A stretch of 64,000 nt of DNA. It comes from Chryseobacterium aahli (GTDB lineage: Bacteria; Bacteroidota; Bacteroidia; Flavobacteriales; Weeksellaceae). The DNA lies in the NCBI RefSeq assembly GCF_022699665.1, contig NZ_JALDNB010000016.1, forward strand, positions 1 through 64,000. Reading direction: 5' to 3'. The translations under genes were made by a program, and so were the position numbers. The notes beneath the pieces were generated by a model that was not told where the DNA came from, did no database searches, and saw only the letters and a program-made list of their open reading frames with translations. Position 1 is the stretch's first letter, and the number at the start of each line of letters is the position of its first letter. Shown here piece by piece: positions 10,695-18,166 of the stretch.

Positions 10695-10700
10695 TCGTTT

Positions 10701-10960
10701 GCGGTATTCCGCTCGTGATAATTGCGGTATTCCGCTCTCTCAAGTTAAGGAATTGTTGAAATGACATCAAAAATTAATCGAAATGCGTTATTCCGCTCCT
10801 TGTTTCAAATTTTTGTTGAGTAAAAAACCAAGAAAATCACAAATTATTGCAAATCCTAACAAGTTTTCGGTATTCCGTTCCTGCCATAAATGATGATTTT
10901 GCGGTATTCCGCTCCTGCCAATTTCGGTATTCCGCTCCTGTTACTTGCGGTATTCCGCTC
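10701..10960. repeat. Iteron array: putative theta-type replication origin
   Basis: Seven direct copies of the 14-base core GCGGTATTCCGCTC or one-to-two-base variants, starting at 10701, 10724, 10785 (GCGTTATT variant), 10867 (TCGGTATTCCGTTC), 10901, 10924 and 10947. Neighbouring starts are 23 bases apart for 10701/10724 and for 10901/10924/10947, about two helical turns. An AT-rich stretch (10800-10865) separates the two groups. Position directly after rep is typical of an iteron-controlled plasmid origin. The remaining bases to 11055 hold no gene; a reading frame across the repeats is only their translation. Confidence 0.85.
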
Positions 10961-11055
10961 GGAAATTTCTCATGTAAAACCCTATTCAAAGGGCGTTTGG
11001 TCGCACAAACTAAAAGGTATTATAAAAGAAAACTTTTGCTAAACAAAAAAAAGAA

Positions 11056-11898
11056 ATGAACTGCAAACAATTGAACACGGTAAATTTGGAAGAAGTCCTC
11101 TTTTCTCTCGGACACCTTCCAAAAAAACAAAATGAAAAAGAATCTTGGTTTCTCAATCCATTTGCCACAGAAAACCAAGCATCTTTCAAGTTAGATAAGC
11201 GCCAGAACATTTGGTATTTATACTCGGAAGGTATAGGCGGAAACAATATCGATTTTTTAAAAAAGTATTTCAACTACTCCATTAATGAAATTTTATCCTG
11301 GGCATCTGAGAAGAATTTTTCTTCTTTTCATCAGCAGTCAAAAATTGAAAAACCCAATTATCAAATTACAGAAGTTGCGGAAATTCAAAATTGGAATCTA
11401 AAAAAATACTTATATAACAGAGGTCTTTCTCAACGATCTTTCAAATTTCTGAAGGAGATAAAATTCACAATCAATAACAAAAAATTATATGCTGTCGGAT
11501 TTGAAAATCTATCTGGAGGTTGGGAGTTGAGAAATTCATTTTATAAAGGTTCGATTGTAAAAAAAGATATATCAATAATCAGAAATAACAGCAATCAGAT
11601 TTTTGTTTTCGAGGGATTTACAGATGCAATGTCTTTTATTGAATTAGAGGATATTTTTGACAAAGATATTTTGGTTTTAAACTCTATTTCTATGTTGGAA
11701 AATGCAAAAAAATATCTTCAAAATTATACGGATATTTTTCTTTTTATGGATAATGATAATGCAGGATTGAAGTGTAAAAATGACATCTTATTATCATTTC
11801 CTGAAGCAAAAGATTGCTCAAAAATATACAATAAATACAAAGACTTCAATGAGTATTTTATCGCAGAAAGACACAATCTATTAGCAGGAAGTGATTAG
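11056..11898 (+). CDS. Toprim-domain primase-like protein
   Basis: A 280-residue protein related to DnaG-type primases of mobile elements. The N-terminus (1-75) resembles a zinc-finger/primer-recognition region but lacks a clear CHC2 cysteine set (FATENQASFKLDKRQNIWYL). The C-terminal half carries the Toprim pattern: FVFEGFTDAMSFIE supplies the glutamate near residue 190, and FLFMDNDNAGLKC supplies the DxD near residues 233-235. It probably helps replicate the element or prime the complementary strand after transfer. It lies between the iterons and the mobilization genes. Its stop overlaps the first base of the large inverted repeat downstream. Confidence 0.75.
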   Translation: MNCKQLNTVNLEEVLFSLGHLPKKQNEKESWFLNPFATENQASFKLDKRQNIWYLYSEGIGGNNIDFLKKYFNYSINEILSWASEKNFSSFHQQSKIEKPNYQITEVAEIQNWNLKKYLYNRGLSQRSFKFLKEIKFTINNKKLYAVGFENLSGGWELRNSFYKGSIVKKDISIIRNNSNQIFVFEGFTDAMSFIELEDIFDKDILVLNSISMLENAKKYLQNYTDIFLFMDNDNAGLKCKNDILLSFPEAKDCSKIYNKYKDFNEYFIAERHNLLAGSD

Positions 11899-11994
11899 CA
11901 AGACGGAACGGGGCTATCACCCCGTTCTGTCTTGCCCTGCGGGGCTAAAAAATTGATTCTCAATTTTTTAAGAAAAAACATAAATGTTTTTTCT
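11898..11994. other. Cluster of three inverted repeats: candidate oriT (or strong terminator)
   Basis: Three hairpins lie in succession before the mobilization genes. The first has 16-base arms at 11898-11913 and 11920-11935 with one G-T wobble (left arm GCAAGACGGAACGGGG). The second has 10-base arms at 11947-11956 and 11960-11969. The third has perfect 11-base arms at 11971-11981 and 11984-11994. Mobilizable elements of Bacteroidetes usually carry oriT just upstream of mob genes within such repeats. A terminator for the Toprim gene is the alternative. No nic site was assigned. Confidence 0.5.
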
Positions 11995-12062
11995 CATATT
12001 AAATCTATGAGATTTTTATAACTACCTGTAAATCAAAACTAAAAATTATAAAAACTATTATA

Positions 12063-12524
12063 ATGAATGACATAAAAGAAAAACTTACTTCAATTGGAGT
12101 CGCTAAAAAAGACAGCGATGATCTGGAGAAATTCTGCCGAAAAATAGGATGCAGCAAAAAGGATTATATAAGAATTTCTCTTAATTATTTTAAGGCATAT
12201 GGAGTCGATCCGTTAAAGAATGAAAGTCCTCAGATTGAGATTGCCAAGATCTTCAAAAGGATAGAAGATTTGTTTGCTTTCGGGAAAGCTCAGGAGTCAA
12301 AAATTATCATTCCGGCGATGAAAAAAGTAGAAGAAAATATGCAAGTTTTAAAAGGCAATTCTGAGAATAAAAGTGACAGCAAAATTTTGGAAAGCATCCT
12401 TTTTCTTACGAAAGCCAATCTATTTTTTCTCATGCAAAATGATAAAAAAGAAAAAGTAAATACTGCGATAATTCAGAATTTCCAAAGTTACGTTTCACTG
12501 TTTTCTGAACATCAAAACAAATAA
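12063..12524 (+). CDS. BfmA/BtgA-type mobilization accessory protein
   Basis: A 153-residue protein. The N-terminal half (GVAKKDSDDLEKFCRKIG, CSKKDYIRISLNYFKAYGVDP) has the ribbon-helix-helix-like pattern of BfmA/BtgA accessory proteins, which bind oriT and help the relaxase. The C-terminal half is helical. It sits directly before the relaxase gene and just after the candidate oriT, the standard order in Bacteroides-type mobilization modules. The family name is from motif memory. Confidence 0.65.
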   Translation: MNDIKEKLTSIGVAKKDSDDLEKFCRKIGCSKKDYIRISLNYFKAYGVDPLKNESPQIEIAKIFKRIEDLFAFGKAQESKIIIPAMKKVEENMQVLKGNSENKSDSKILESILFLTKANLFFLMQNDKKEKVNTAIIQNFQSYVSLFSEHQNK

Positions 12525-12539
12525 TATTAGAAGAATCTG

Positions 12540-13328
12540 ATGCATACTAAAATCTTAGGTGGCGGTGTCTATGGTAATTCCGGAAGTTGCGGAGCATTAA
12601 TAAATTATTTGCAACATGAAGATCGGGAAATGATTTTAGATGGAAAAGAACCAATTCCCTTTTTCTCTTAACAATCAAATAATGTTTCTCCCGACGAAGT
12701 TCAGCAAAATATTGATAACAATAAAGCAAAACTCTGTAAAGAAGATGCGAAGTTCTTCAGTATTGTAGTATCGCCCAGTGCTGAAGAAATTAATGCATTA
12801 GGAAAAAACGATTCTGAGAAGATTGAAAATCTGAAGATTTTTGTTCGTAATGAGGTTATGCAGAAATACGCAGAGAATTTTAATAAAGGTCTCAACAATT
12901 CAGATGTTATGTTTTATGCTAAAATTCATCAAGACAGAGGGGAGAAAAACATAGAAGGAAACCTTCATTGCCATGTTGTGATAAGCAGAAAAACAATAGA
13001 TAATAAAGTAAAAATTAGCCCACAAACCAACCATAAGAATACTTCTAACGGAATTGTAAAAGGTGGCTTTAACAGAAAGCAGTTTATGGAAAATGTGGAA
13101 AAATCCTTCGATAAAAAATTCAGTTATGAAAGAAGCTTTGAAAACACTTTTGAATATAAAGATGCTATGAAAAATGGAGATTTTGAAAGAAAGATGAATG
13201 TAATCGAGAAGAACGCTAAAATAAAAAATACGATTGACATTCAAAAAGAAAACAAATTGACCGTAGAAATAAAACATGAAGTAAAACTGACACCGCAGGT
13301 CAAGCAGAATAGAAGCTTCAGAAGATAA
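12540..13328 (+). pseudogene. DUF5712-type relaxase gene interrupted by an in-frame stop
   Basis: The frame runs from ATG at 12540 to the stop at 13326-13328 (263 codons), with a single TAA at 12669-12671 (codon 44). The first part is MHTKILGGGVYGNSGSCGAL, INYLQHED and so on. The part after the stop includes FFSIVVSPSAEEINAL, NLHCHVVISRKT and GGFNRKQFMENVEKSFDKKF. This matches the layout of DUF5712/mobilization nucleases of Bacteroidetes: an N-terminal strand, then an HxH-type metal site, then the GFxRxxFxENxExxFDxxF block. Restart at ATG 12858 would give only 156 residues. The element is probably not self-nicking unless the stop is read through. Confidence 0.65.
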
Positions 13329-13340
13329 AAAAATAACACT

Positions 13341-15392
13341 ATGAAAGATTTACCAATTATAGCAAAACTTTTTGCTATTACCCTAACAATAGTAATTTTC
13401 CAAGCCGTAGGACTTGGTATTTTAAAGATAAATTTCGCAATTTTTAACAACTACATTCTAAAAAATGTTTTAGAGATAGTATCTCCAAACACAGATTTTG
13501 TAGATAGGATAAGACATTTGTTTTTTTCTCTCTTGGGAATATATCTCGAGCTTGTTTATTTACTTTTACAATTTTGGGTATTGCAGAATTTTTTTTCTTT
13601 TTTTAAGAGAATTTACTTAATTATCAGAAATGCAGTGTTATTTCCATTCAGATTAATATGGGCGCAATTTTTTAATCTGTTTGGTCTTTCCTTCGGAAGA
13701 TTGAAGCAAACTAAAGATGGAAAGCTAAGCAAGATTCTCCTTCAGACTATGAAAAGTATTATAGAAATCCCTAATCCTTTCAGGGGAATTTTAGTAATTG
13801 GCGGGGCAGGTTCCGGAAAGTCTGAGAGTTTTGCCATTCCTTTAATTAGAGAATTTTCAAAACAGAATTTCACAGGAATTGTTTACGACTTCAAATTTCC
13901 AACTTTAGCACAAGAGGTTGAAGATTATTACACAGAAAACAAATCAGACATCAGCAGATACTTTCTGAACCTAAGTGATCCAAAATGTAGCCATCGAGTA
14001 AACCCTCTTAACCCTTTATATATGCCATATTCTGCATATGCTCGAGAATATGCATCGGCAATAACTAAAAATTTAATGATAGAAAGTATTAGAAAAGAAG
14101 ATTTTTGGAGCAGATCTGCAACGGACTTATTAACAGCGTGTATTGGGTTTTTGAAACAGGAACATCCTAAATATTGTGATTTACCTCATGTATTGGCTCT
14201 AATAGCTTCCCCTTACAAAGACCTGATTAAACTTTTGGCAACAAATACTGAATCTAGGGCGATGATAATTTCACTGGTTACGGCAGTTGAAAGCGAAGCT
14301 TCAGAACAAATTGCCGGAGTGGTCGGAACACTTCAGGGAGCCGTAGCACAAATTAACACCCCTGAATTTATGTTTATAATGGGAGGTGATGACTTCTATT
14401 TAGGCGCAAACGAACCTGATTACAAAAGTGTTATTACAATTGGAAGCAATCCAACTATTTCCTCCACTATAGCACCGCTTTGCAGTTTAATAATTTCGGT
14501 TTCATCAAAAATGATGAATCAACCAGGAAAAGAAAAGTCTTTCATCATGCTTGATGAATCACCAACTGTATTTATTCCAAATATAGAGGTGATTCCGAAT
14601 ACAGGAAGAAGTAACAAAATTTCCACTGTACTTTTTGTGCAGGATTTGAGCCAGCTTGTTGATGGCTATGGGAAAGAAAAAGCTGATGTTCTATTCGCAA
14701 GTTGTGCAAATCACTTTTATGGTAAGGTTTCGAGCAGTCAGACAGCTGATGTTTTAAGTAAACAATTTGGGAGAGAGGATAAGTATTTTGAAAGTAAAAG
14801 TGTAAACAGGCGTTCAGATAATATTTTCCAGAGGAACATTGGTAAAAGTTATTCTGTACAGCAAAGAGAAGTGTTTCAAGGCTCAAACTTTATGAATTTA
14901 TCAGTTGGTCAATTTGTAGGAAATATCGCAGAGACAGAAGAGCCTTACATTATTAAACAGTTTATGCCAAGTAAGAAAAATACAAAGGTTGATCTGAAGG
15001 AAAAAATTCCTACACACGAACGAATACAAATCGATGTTTTCTACAAAAAAGTTTTTCAGGAGGTTCAGGATATTTTAAGCGGAAAAGTGCATCTAGATTA
15101 CGAAAATGATGTAGACCGCAATGAATTAATTAAACAAATTGATAAAAATACTGATGAAGAAAATACTGAAGCTGAACCAACAGCAGATAATGACACTATG
15201 ACTCCTGAAGAAATTATAGATGAACTGAGACAAATTAATGCTCAGGGTTACGGACTTGAAAATTTAAAAGACGAAGAGAAAGTAAAACCTTCTGATGAAA
15301 CAGATTTTTCTGAGTCCGAAAGACAGTTTAAAGAAAGTATGGAATTTCTGAAAAGAAAAAATCACATTGACAATCTTTCAAATTTAAGCTAA
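13341..15392 (+). CDS. Type IV coupling protein (TraG/VirD4-like, MobC)
   Basis: A 683-residue membrane ATPase that links a relaxase-DNA complex to a conjugation pore. Two membrane segments (about 8-28 and 60-85) precede the P-loop GGAGSGKS at 154-161. Walker B is FIMLDESP at 401-408, and a FWSRSATDLL motif sits near 255-264. The C-terminal 120 residues are acidic and low in complexity (DEENTEAEPTADNDT). Length and layout match the MobC coupling proteins of Bacteroidetes mobilizable plasmids. It follows the relaxase gene by 12 bases. No mating-pore genes are present, so transfer would need a helper element. Confidence 0.85.
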   Translation: MKDLPIIAKLFAITLTIVIFQAVGLGILKINFAIFNNYILKNVLEIVSPNTDFVDRIRHLFFSLLGIYLELVYLLLQFWVLQNFFSFFKRIYLIIRNAVLFPFRLIWAQFFNLFGLSFGRLKQTKDGKLSKILLQTMKSIIEIPNPFRGILVIGGAGSGKSESFAIPLIREFSKQNFTGIVYDFKFPTLAQEVEDYYTENKSDISRYFLNLSDPKCSHRVNPLNPLYMPYSAYAREYASAITKNLMIESIRKEDFWSRSATDLLTACIGFLKQEHPKYCDLPHVLALIASPYKDLIKLLATNTESRAMIISLVTAVESEASEQIAGVVGTLQGAVAQINTPEFMFIMGGDDFYLGANEPDYKSVITIGSNPTISSTIAPLCSLIISVSSKMMNQPGKEKSFIMLDESPTVFIPNIEVIPNTGRSNKISTVLFVQDLSQLVDGYGKEKADVLFASCANHFYGKVSSSQTADVLSKQFGREDKYFESKSVNRRSDNIFQRNIGKSYSVQQREVFQGSNFMNLSVGQFVGNIAETEEPYIIKQFMPSKKNTKVDLKEKIPTHERIQIDVFYKKVFQEVQDILSGKVHLDYENDVDRNELIKQIDKNTDEENTEAEPTADNDTMTPEEIIDELRQINAQGYGLENLKDEEKVKPSDETDFSESERQFKESMEFLKRKNHIDNLSNLS

Positions 15393-15451
15393 GTTTTCAC
15401 AATTTTAATTTTTATTAGAAATATTTTAGAACTTTATTAAAATCTTCACAT

Positions 15452-16966
15452 ATGAGAAAACACGAAGTTGATATGTATTATGTAGAACAACAATACAACA
15501 GCTACCATGGGAGAGGTCGTTTTACAGTGACAAAAGTATCTGATCCTGATAAGAATGGACACAGAACCGTAGAAATGCTTTGCAATAAGCATAATCAGCA
15601 TGTTACGACTAATACTGATTATAAATCACTCCCATCAAACTGCTCTGGGTGCTTCAGTGATTCAAATACTAAATATAATGTAACAACTATTCAAAAAAAG
15701 TCTTTGGAGATATTTGGCGAAAAATATAAAATAGTTGAGTATTCAAACGGGATGGTGCATTTAGATTGTCTTCTGCATTTCAAACAAAACATCACTCAAA
15801 CTTTAAACCATCATTTTGCAGGCGACACACCTAATTGTGAAAAATGCAGAGAGGAAAAGAAGTATAACTATTATTTAGAAAGAAGAAATAAAATAATCAG
15901 AGATACTTTTGAAGATCTGCACCGAAAGTATAATGAGGGATTATATTTTTTTGAACCAATCGAAGTGTTTTTTGATGAAAACAATATTAAAAAAGTATTA
16001 GTTGCGTGCCCAATTCATAAGGATAGCAATGGTGACAAATACAAATTTTCAATACCTGCTCAGAAATCTTACATTAAAGAAATATCTAAAAAATGCCCAG
16101 AATGTAATAGCAAAACTCAAAGCGTAAATCGTTCAAATACAGTTAAGTTGTTGAAAAACAAAATAAGAAATTCGGCTAATGAGACAATTAAGAATAATCA
16201 TTTCTTTATTGGATTTCAAAAAGATAAGAACGGAAATATAGTTCAAGATTCACATGGAAATAATTATGTATTCTTAGGATGTAATATTTTAGGTCACAGC
16301 CAAAGATTTTCACAGTTATCTTGCAATGTCGGAGAGCAAAATGGATGTTCTGATTGCAATAATAAAAGAGCAAACAGGAAATCAGCTGAAGATTATATTG
16401 TTAAAATCAAAAACAAGCTTGAAGAAGCAGGAAAAAATGAATTTTTTCAATTTAATAATCTTATTGACAGAGATAAAAATAATAGAATAAAGTTTAATCT
16501 TATCTGTAAAATTTGTGAATGTCCCGACTGGAGTTATGCTCATCATATTAAAAATATAACATGTAAAAACTGCAATTCCAAAGATTCCAAAGGAGAGGCA
16601 AAAATCAAATTATTTTTACAATTGAATCATATTAAGTTCGAAGAGAAGAAACGATTCGATCATTTGCGTAATAAACTTCCACTAGAATGTGATTTTTATT
16701 TACCTGAACGTAATCTGATTATTGAATTTGATGGATTACAACACTTTAAACCAATCGAATTCTTTAAAGGGGAGGCAAAATATTTTAAAAACATCGAAAA
16801 TGACAAAATCAAAAACGAGTACTGCAGAAATAACTGTATTAACCTATTAAGAATCCCTTTCTACGAGTTTGATGCCTGTGAACAAATAATTTCTGAAAGC
16901 ATCGAAATCTTAAAAGGCGGAGGCTCTGTTTACAAAATACATGATAACACACTACTAAAAAATTAA
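15452..16966 (+). CDS. Zinc-knuckle repeat protein with PD-(D/E)XK (Vsr/DUF559-like) nuclease domain
   Basis: A 504-residue protein. Residues 1-380 hold about five copies of a unit ending in paired metal ligands (CNKHNQH...NCSGC, CLLHF...NCEKC, CPIHK...CPEC, GCSDC, CKIC...CKNC), like the repeats of DUF723-type homing or phage endonucleases. Residues 385-495 look like a PD-(D/E)XK domain: GEAKIKLFL, ECDFYLPERNLIIEFDGLQHF (acid, then ExDGxQH) and NDKIKNEYCRNNCINLLRIP. This suggests site-specific DNA cleavage with zinc units reading DNA. It could be a homing-type hitchhiker or a defence effector. No methyltransferase is adjacent. The nuclease call is supported by motifs, the role is inference. 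Confidence 0.6.
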   Translation: MRKHEVDMYYVEQQYNSYHGRGRFTVTKVSDPDKNGHRTVEMLCNKHNQHVTTNTDYKSLPSNCSGCFSDSNTKYNVTTIQKKSLEIFGEKYKIVEYSNGMVHLDCLLHFKQNITQTLNHHFAGDTPNCEKCREEKKYNYYLERRNKIIRDTFEDLHRKYNEGLYFFEPIEVFFDENNIKKVLVACPIHKDSNGDKYKFSIPAQKSYIKEISKKCPECNSKTQSVNRSNTVKLLKNKIRNSANETIKNNHFFIGFQKDKNGNIVQDSHGNNYVFLGCNILGHSQRFSQLSCNVGEQNGCSDCNNKRANRKSAEDYIVKIKNKLEEAGKNEFFQFNNLIDRDKNNRIKFNLICKICECPDWSYAHHIKNITCKNCNSKDSKGEAKIKLFLQLNHIKFEEKKRFDHLRNKLPLECDFYLPERNLIIEFDGLQHFKPIEFFKGEAKYFKNIENDKIKNEYCRNNCINLLRIPFYEFDACEQIISESIEILKGGGSVYKIHDNTLLKN

Positions 16967-16968
16967 AA

Positions 16969-17112
16969 ATGAAGAATCTTTTATTTTCACTATTTACACT
17001 TGCTGCAAATATTTTGATGCTTTGCCATGAATTTACTTTCTTAAGTTTCATAGGAGTTCTTTTCTCCCTAACTGCGCTAATCCTTATAACTATTAAATAC
17101 AAATTACTATGA
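16969..17112 (+). CDS. Small two-helix membrane protein
   Basis: A 47-residue protein, MKNLLFSLFTLAANILMLCH then FTFLSFIGVLFSLTALILIT, with two hydrophobic segments and a basic tail (KYKLL). The start lies 2 bases after the endonuclease stop. Its TGA overlaps the next start codon (ATGA at 17109-17112), which supports translation. It could be a small inner-membrane accessory of the element. I recognise no family. Confidence 0.55.
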   Translation: MKNLLFSLFTLAANILMLCHEFTFLSFIGVLFSLTALILITIKYKLL

Positions 17113-17378
17113 ATACCTACAATAGACAAAATGTAATTGCGTTTTTGACAAGCGTACGCCCCGAATTAGAAAAAGATGACAGAGAAACTGTTGCAGATCA
17201 TTTTATGAAAGATATTGAAAACAATACTGATCAATTTAAGGAACTATCAAAAACGCAAATTGATCAGTGGCTTTGGGAAAGACATTTATACAGTGCTTAC
17301 AACTTAGTTAAAGATGTTTTTTGCGAACAATATCCTGAAGAATACAAAGATTACATTCTAACTCCAATTTTTTTATGA
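17109..17378 (+). CDS. Unknown small acidic protein, probably frameshifted at a T7 run
   Basis: An 89-residue hydrophilic protein (NVIAFLTSVRPELEKDDRETV, LSKTQIDQWLWERHLYSAYNL). The frame ends with TGA just after seven T at 17368-17374. Removing one T opens a frame that continues to 17517, which suggests a longer ancestral protein of about 135 residues. It overlaps the preceding small membrane gene by 4 bases. I recognise no family. Confidence 0.5.
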   Translation: MNTYNRQNVIAFLTSVRPELEKDDRETVADHFMKDIENNTDQFKELSKTQIDQWLWERHLYSAYNLVKDVFCEQYPEEYKDYILTPIFL

Positions 17379-17517
17379 ACTAATAGATGAAATTCTAACG
17401 AATTGCGTTACCATGGGAATAATTGATAACAATCAGCAAATTTTCAGTTCTAAAAATTACTACGATAATGACCGCAGAGAAAATATTAAAAAACTTATTG
17501 CTAACTCAATATCATAA
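17379..17517 (+). pseudogene. Probable frameshifted 3' part of the preceding gene
   Basis: In the frame reached by a one-base slip in the T7 run, the sequence encodes YELIDEILTNCVTMG, then DNNQQIFSSKNYYDNDR and KKLIANSIS, and stops at 17515-17517. The charged, low-complexity-free composition looks coding. An independent start at ATG 17413 would give 34 residues. Slippage, sequencing error or phase variation are all possible. Confidence 0.4.
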
Positions 17518-17523
17518 ATAACA

Positions 17524-17688
17524 ATGAAAAACATTAATTCAAAAAAACTTACAATTACAATGCTTGCAGTTTACATTGTAACGACCAGTATGATGGCTTT
17601 TGTTATATATAATCAAAAGCTAGAAATTGATAATATTAATCACTACCTCCAGCATGCAGCTTTGGATAAGGCTTTGCAGCACCAATAG
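17524..17688 (+). CDS. Small single-pass membrane protein
   Basis: A 54-residue protein with a basic N-terminus (MKNINSKKLT), one hydrophobic helix (about 11-30, ITMLAVYIVTTSMMAFVIYN) and a hydrophilic helical tail rich in H and Q. The start is 6 bases after the previous stop. I recognise no family. It is the last gene before a terminator. Confidence 0.45.
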   Translation: MKNINSKKLTITMLAVYIVTTSMMAFVIYNQKLEIDNINHYLQHAALDKALQHQ

Positions 17689-17735
17689 ACTAATTTTGAT
17701 GCAATAAAAATTTATTGTATTTTTGAAAAATCAAT

Positions 17736-17783
17736 TCCCCGCACGCCTCTGATTTAAGCGCAATTTGCGGGGATTACTTTTTT
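17736..17783 (+). terminator. Hairpin terminator after the mobilization/cargo block
   Basis: Eight-base arms TCCCCGCA (17736-17743) and TGCGGGGA (17766-17773) enclose a 22-base loop and are followed by TTACTTTTTTT. It ends the plus-strand gene block before the restriction-modification operon. Confidence 0.65.
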
Positions 17784-17846
17784 TATGACTGAGGATCATT
17801 CTTTCGATAAAAATCTTTGTTTAAAAATCTACTTACAATAAAAGTT

Positions 17847-17862
17847 TGTATCGTACGATACA
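17847..17862. promoter_or_regulatory. Perfect 16-bp palindrome, possible operator
   Basis: TGTATCGTACGATACA is a perfect palindrome located 94 bases before the regulator start codon and 39 bases before the promoter repeat. Such symmetric sites are typical operators for dimeric helix-turn-helix proteins. No binding evidence is available. Confidence 0.35.
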
Positions 17863-17900
17863 GAGATATTTATTGAGTTATTTACAATTTTATTCTACAT

Positions 17901-17937
17901 AAAAAGACTTGCATTTGTGCAAGTCTTTTTATCTTTA
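17901..17937 (+). promoter_or_regulatory. Promoter with embedded 13-bp inverted repeat (autoregulation or attenuator)
   Basis: A perfect inverted repeat with 13-base arms (AAAAAGACTTGCA and its complement, loop TTTG) spans 17901-17930. A -33 TTG lies at 17909-17911 inside the left arm. An 18-base spacer leads to a near-consensus -7 box TATCTTTA at 17930-17937. The repeat therefore fills the space between -33 and -7, a good place for a repressor or C-protein site. It could also act as a terminator of leftward or rightward read-through. Confidence 0.5.
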
Positions 17938-17955
17938 CACAAAATGTATATTTCT

Positions 17956-18162
17956 ATGCAAGAAACACCAATTAATAGACTTAAAGCTGTGCTTGCTGAA
18001 AAGCAAAAAACAAGTAAATGGCTCTCAAATCAACTTAACAAATCTGAAACAACTATTTCAAGATGGTGTCGAAATGAGATTCAACCCTCTGTTGAAAACA
18101 TGGCACAAATTGCCGAATTATTAAAAATTGACATTAAAGAATTATTGAATTCAACAAAATAA
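17956..18162 (+). CDS. XRE-family regulator of the R-M operon (C-protein-like)
   Basis: A 68-residue protein that is almost entirely one XRE helix-turn-helix: INRLKAVLAEKQKTSKWLS, NQLNKSETTISRWCRNE, PSVENMAQIAELLKIDIKEL. I chose ATG 17956 (MQETPINRL) because an upstream GTG at 17917 lies inside the promoter repeat; ATG 17944 is also possible. The stop is 4 bases before the HsdM start. Small XRE proteins next to restriction systems usually time expression of the nuclease. Two palindromes upstream are candidate targets. Confidence 0.8.
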   Translation: MQETPINRLKAVLAEKQKTSKWLSNQLNKSETTISRWCRNEIQPSVENMAQIAELLKIDIKELLNSTK

Positions 18163-18166
18163 CAAA

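Noticed and set aside
10701-10960. CRISPR array
   Set aside because: Short 14-base cores, irregular spacers of 9 to 68 bases and no cas genes; position after rep fits iterons. No other array was seen in the window.
10847-11059. Plus-strand open frame of about 70 codons across the iterons
   Set aside because: It is mostly the translated repeat (RYS-P pattern) and overlaps the origin; no start context or homology style supports it.
12858-13328. A stand-alone 156-residue gene starting at 12858
   Set aside because: It is the 3' part of the relaxase frame that begins at 12540; the sequence upstream in the same frame is relaxase-like apart from one stop codon.
17917-17955. Earlier GTG start for the R-M regulator
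   Set aside because: It lies inside the promoter hairpin and upstream of the -7 box, so it would not be in the transcript.
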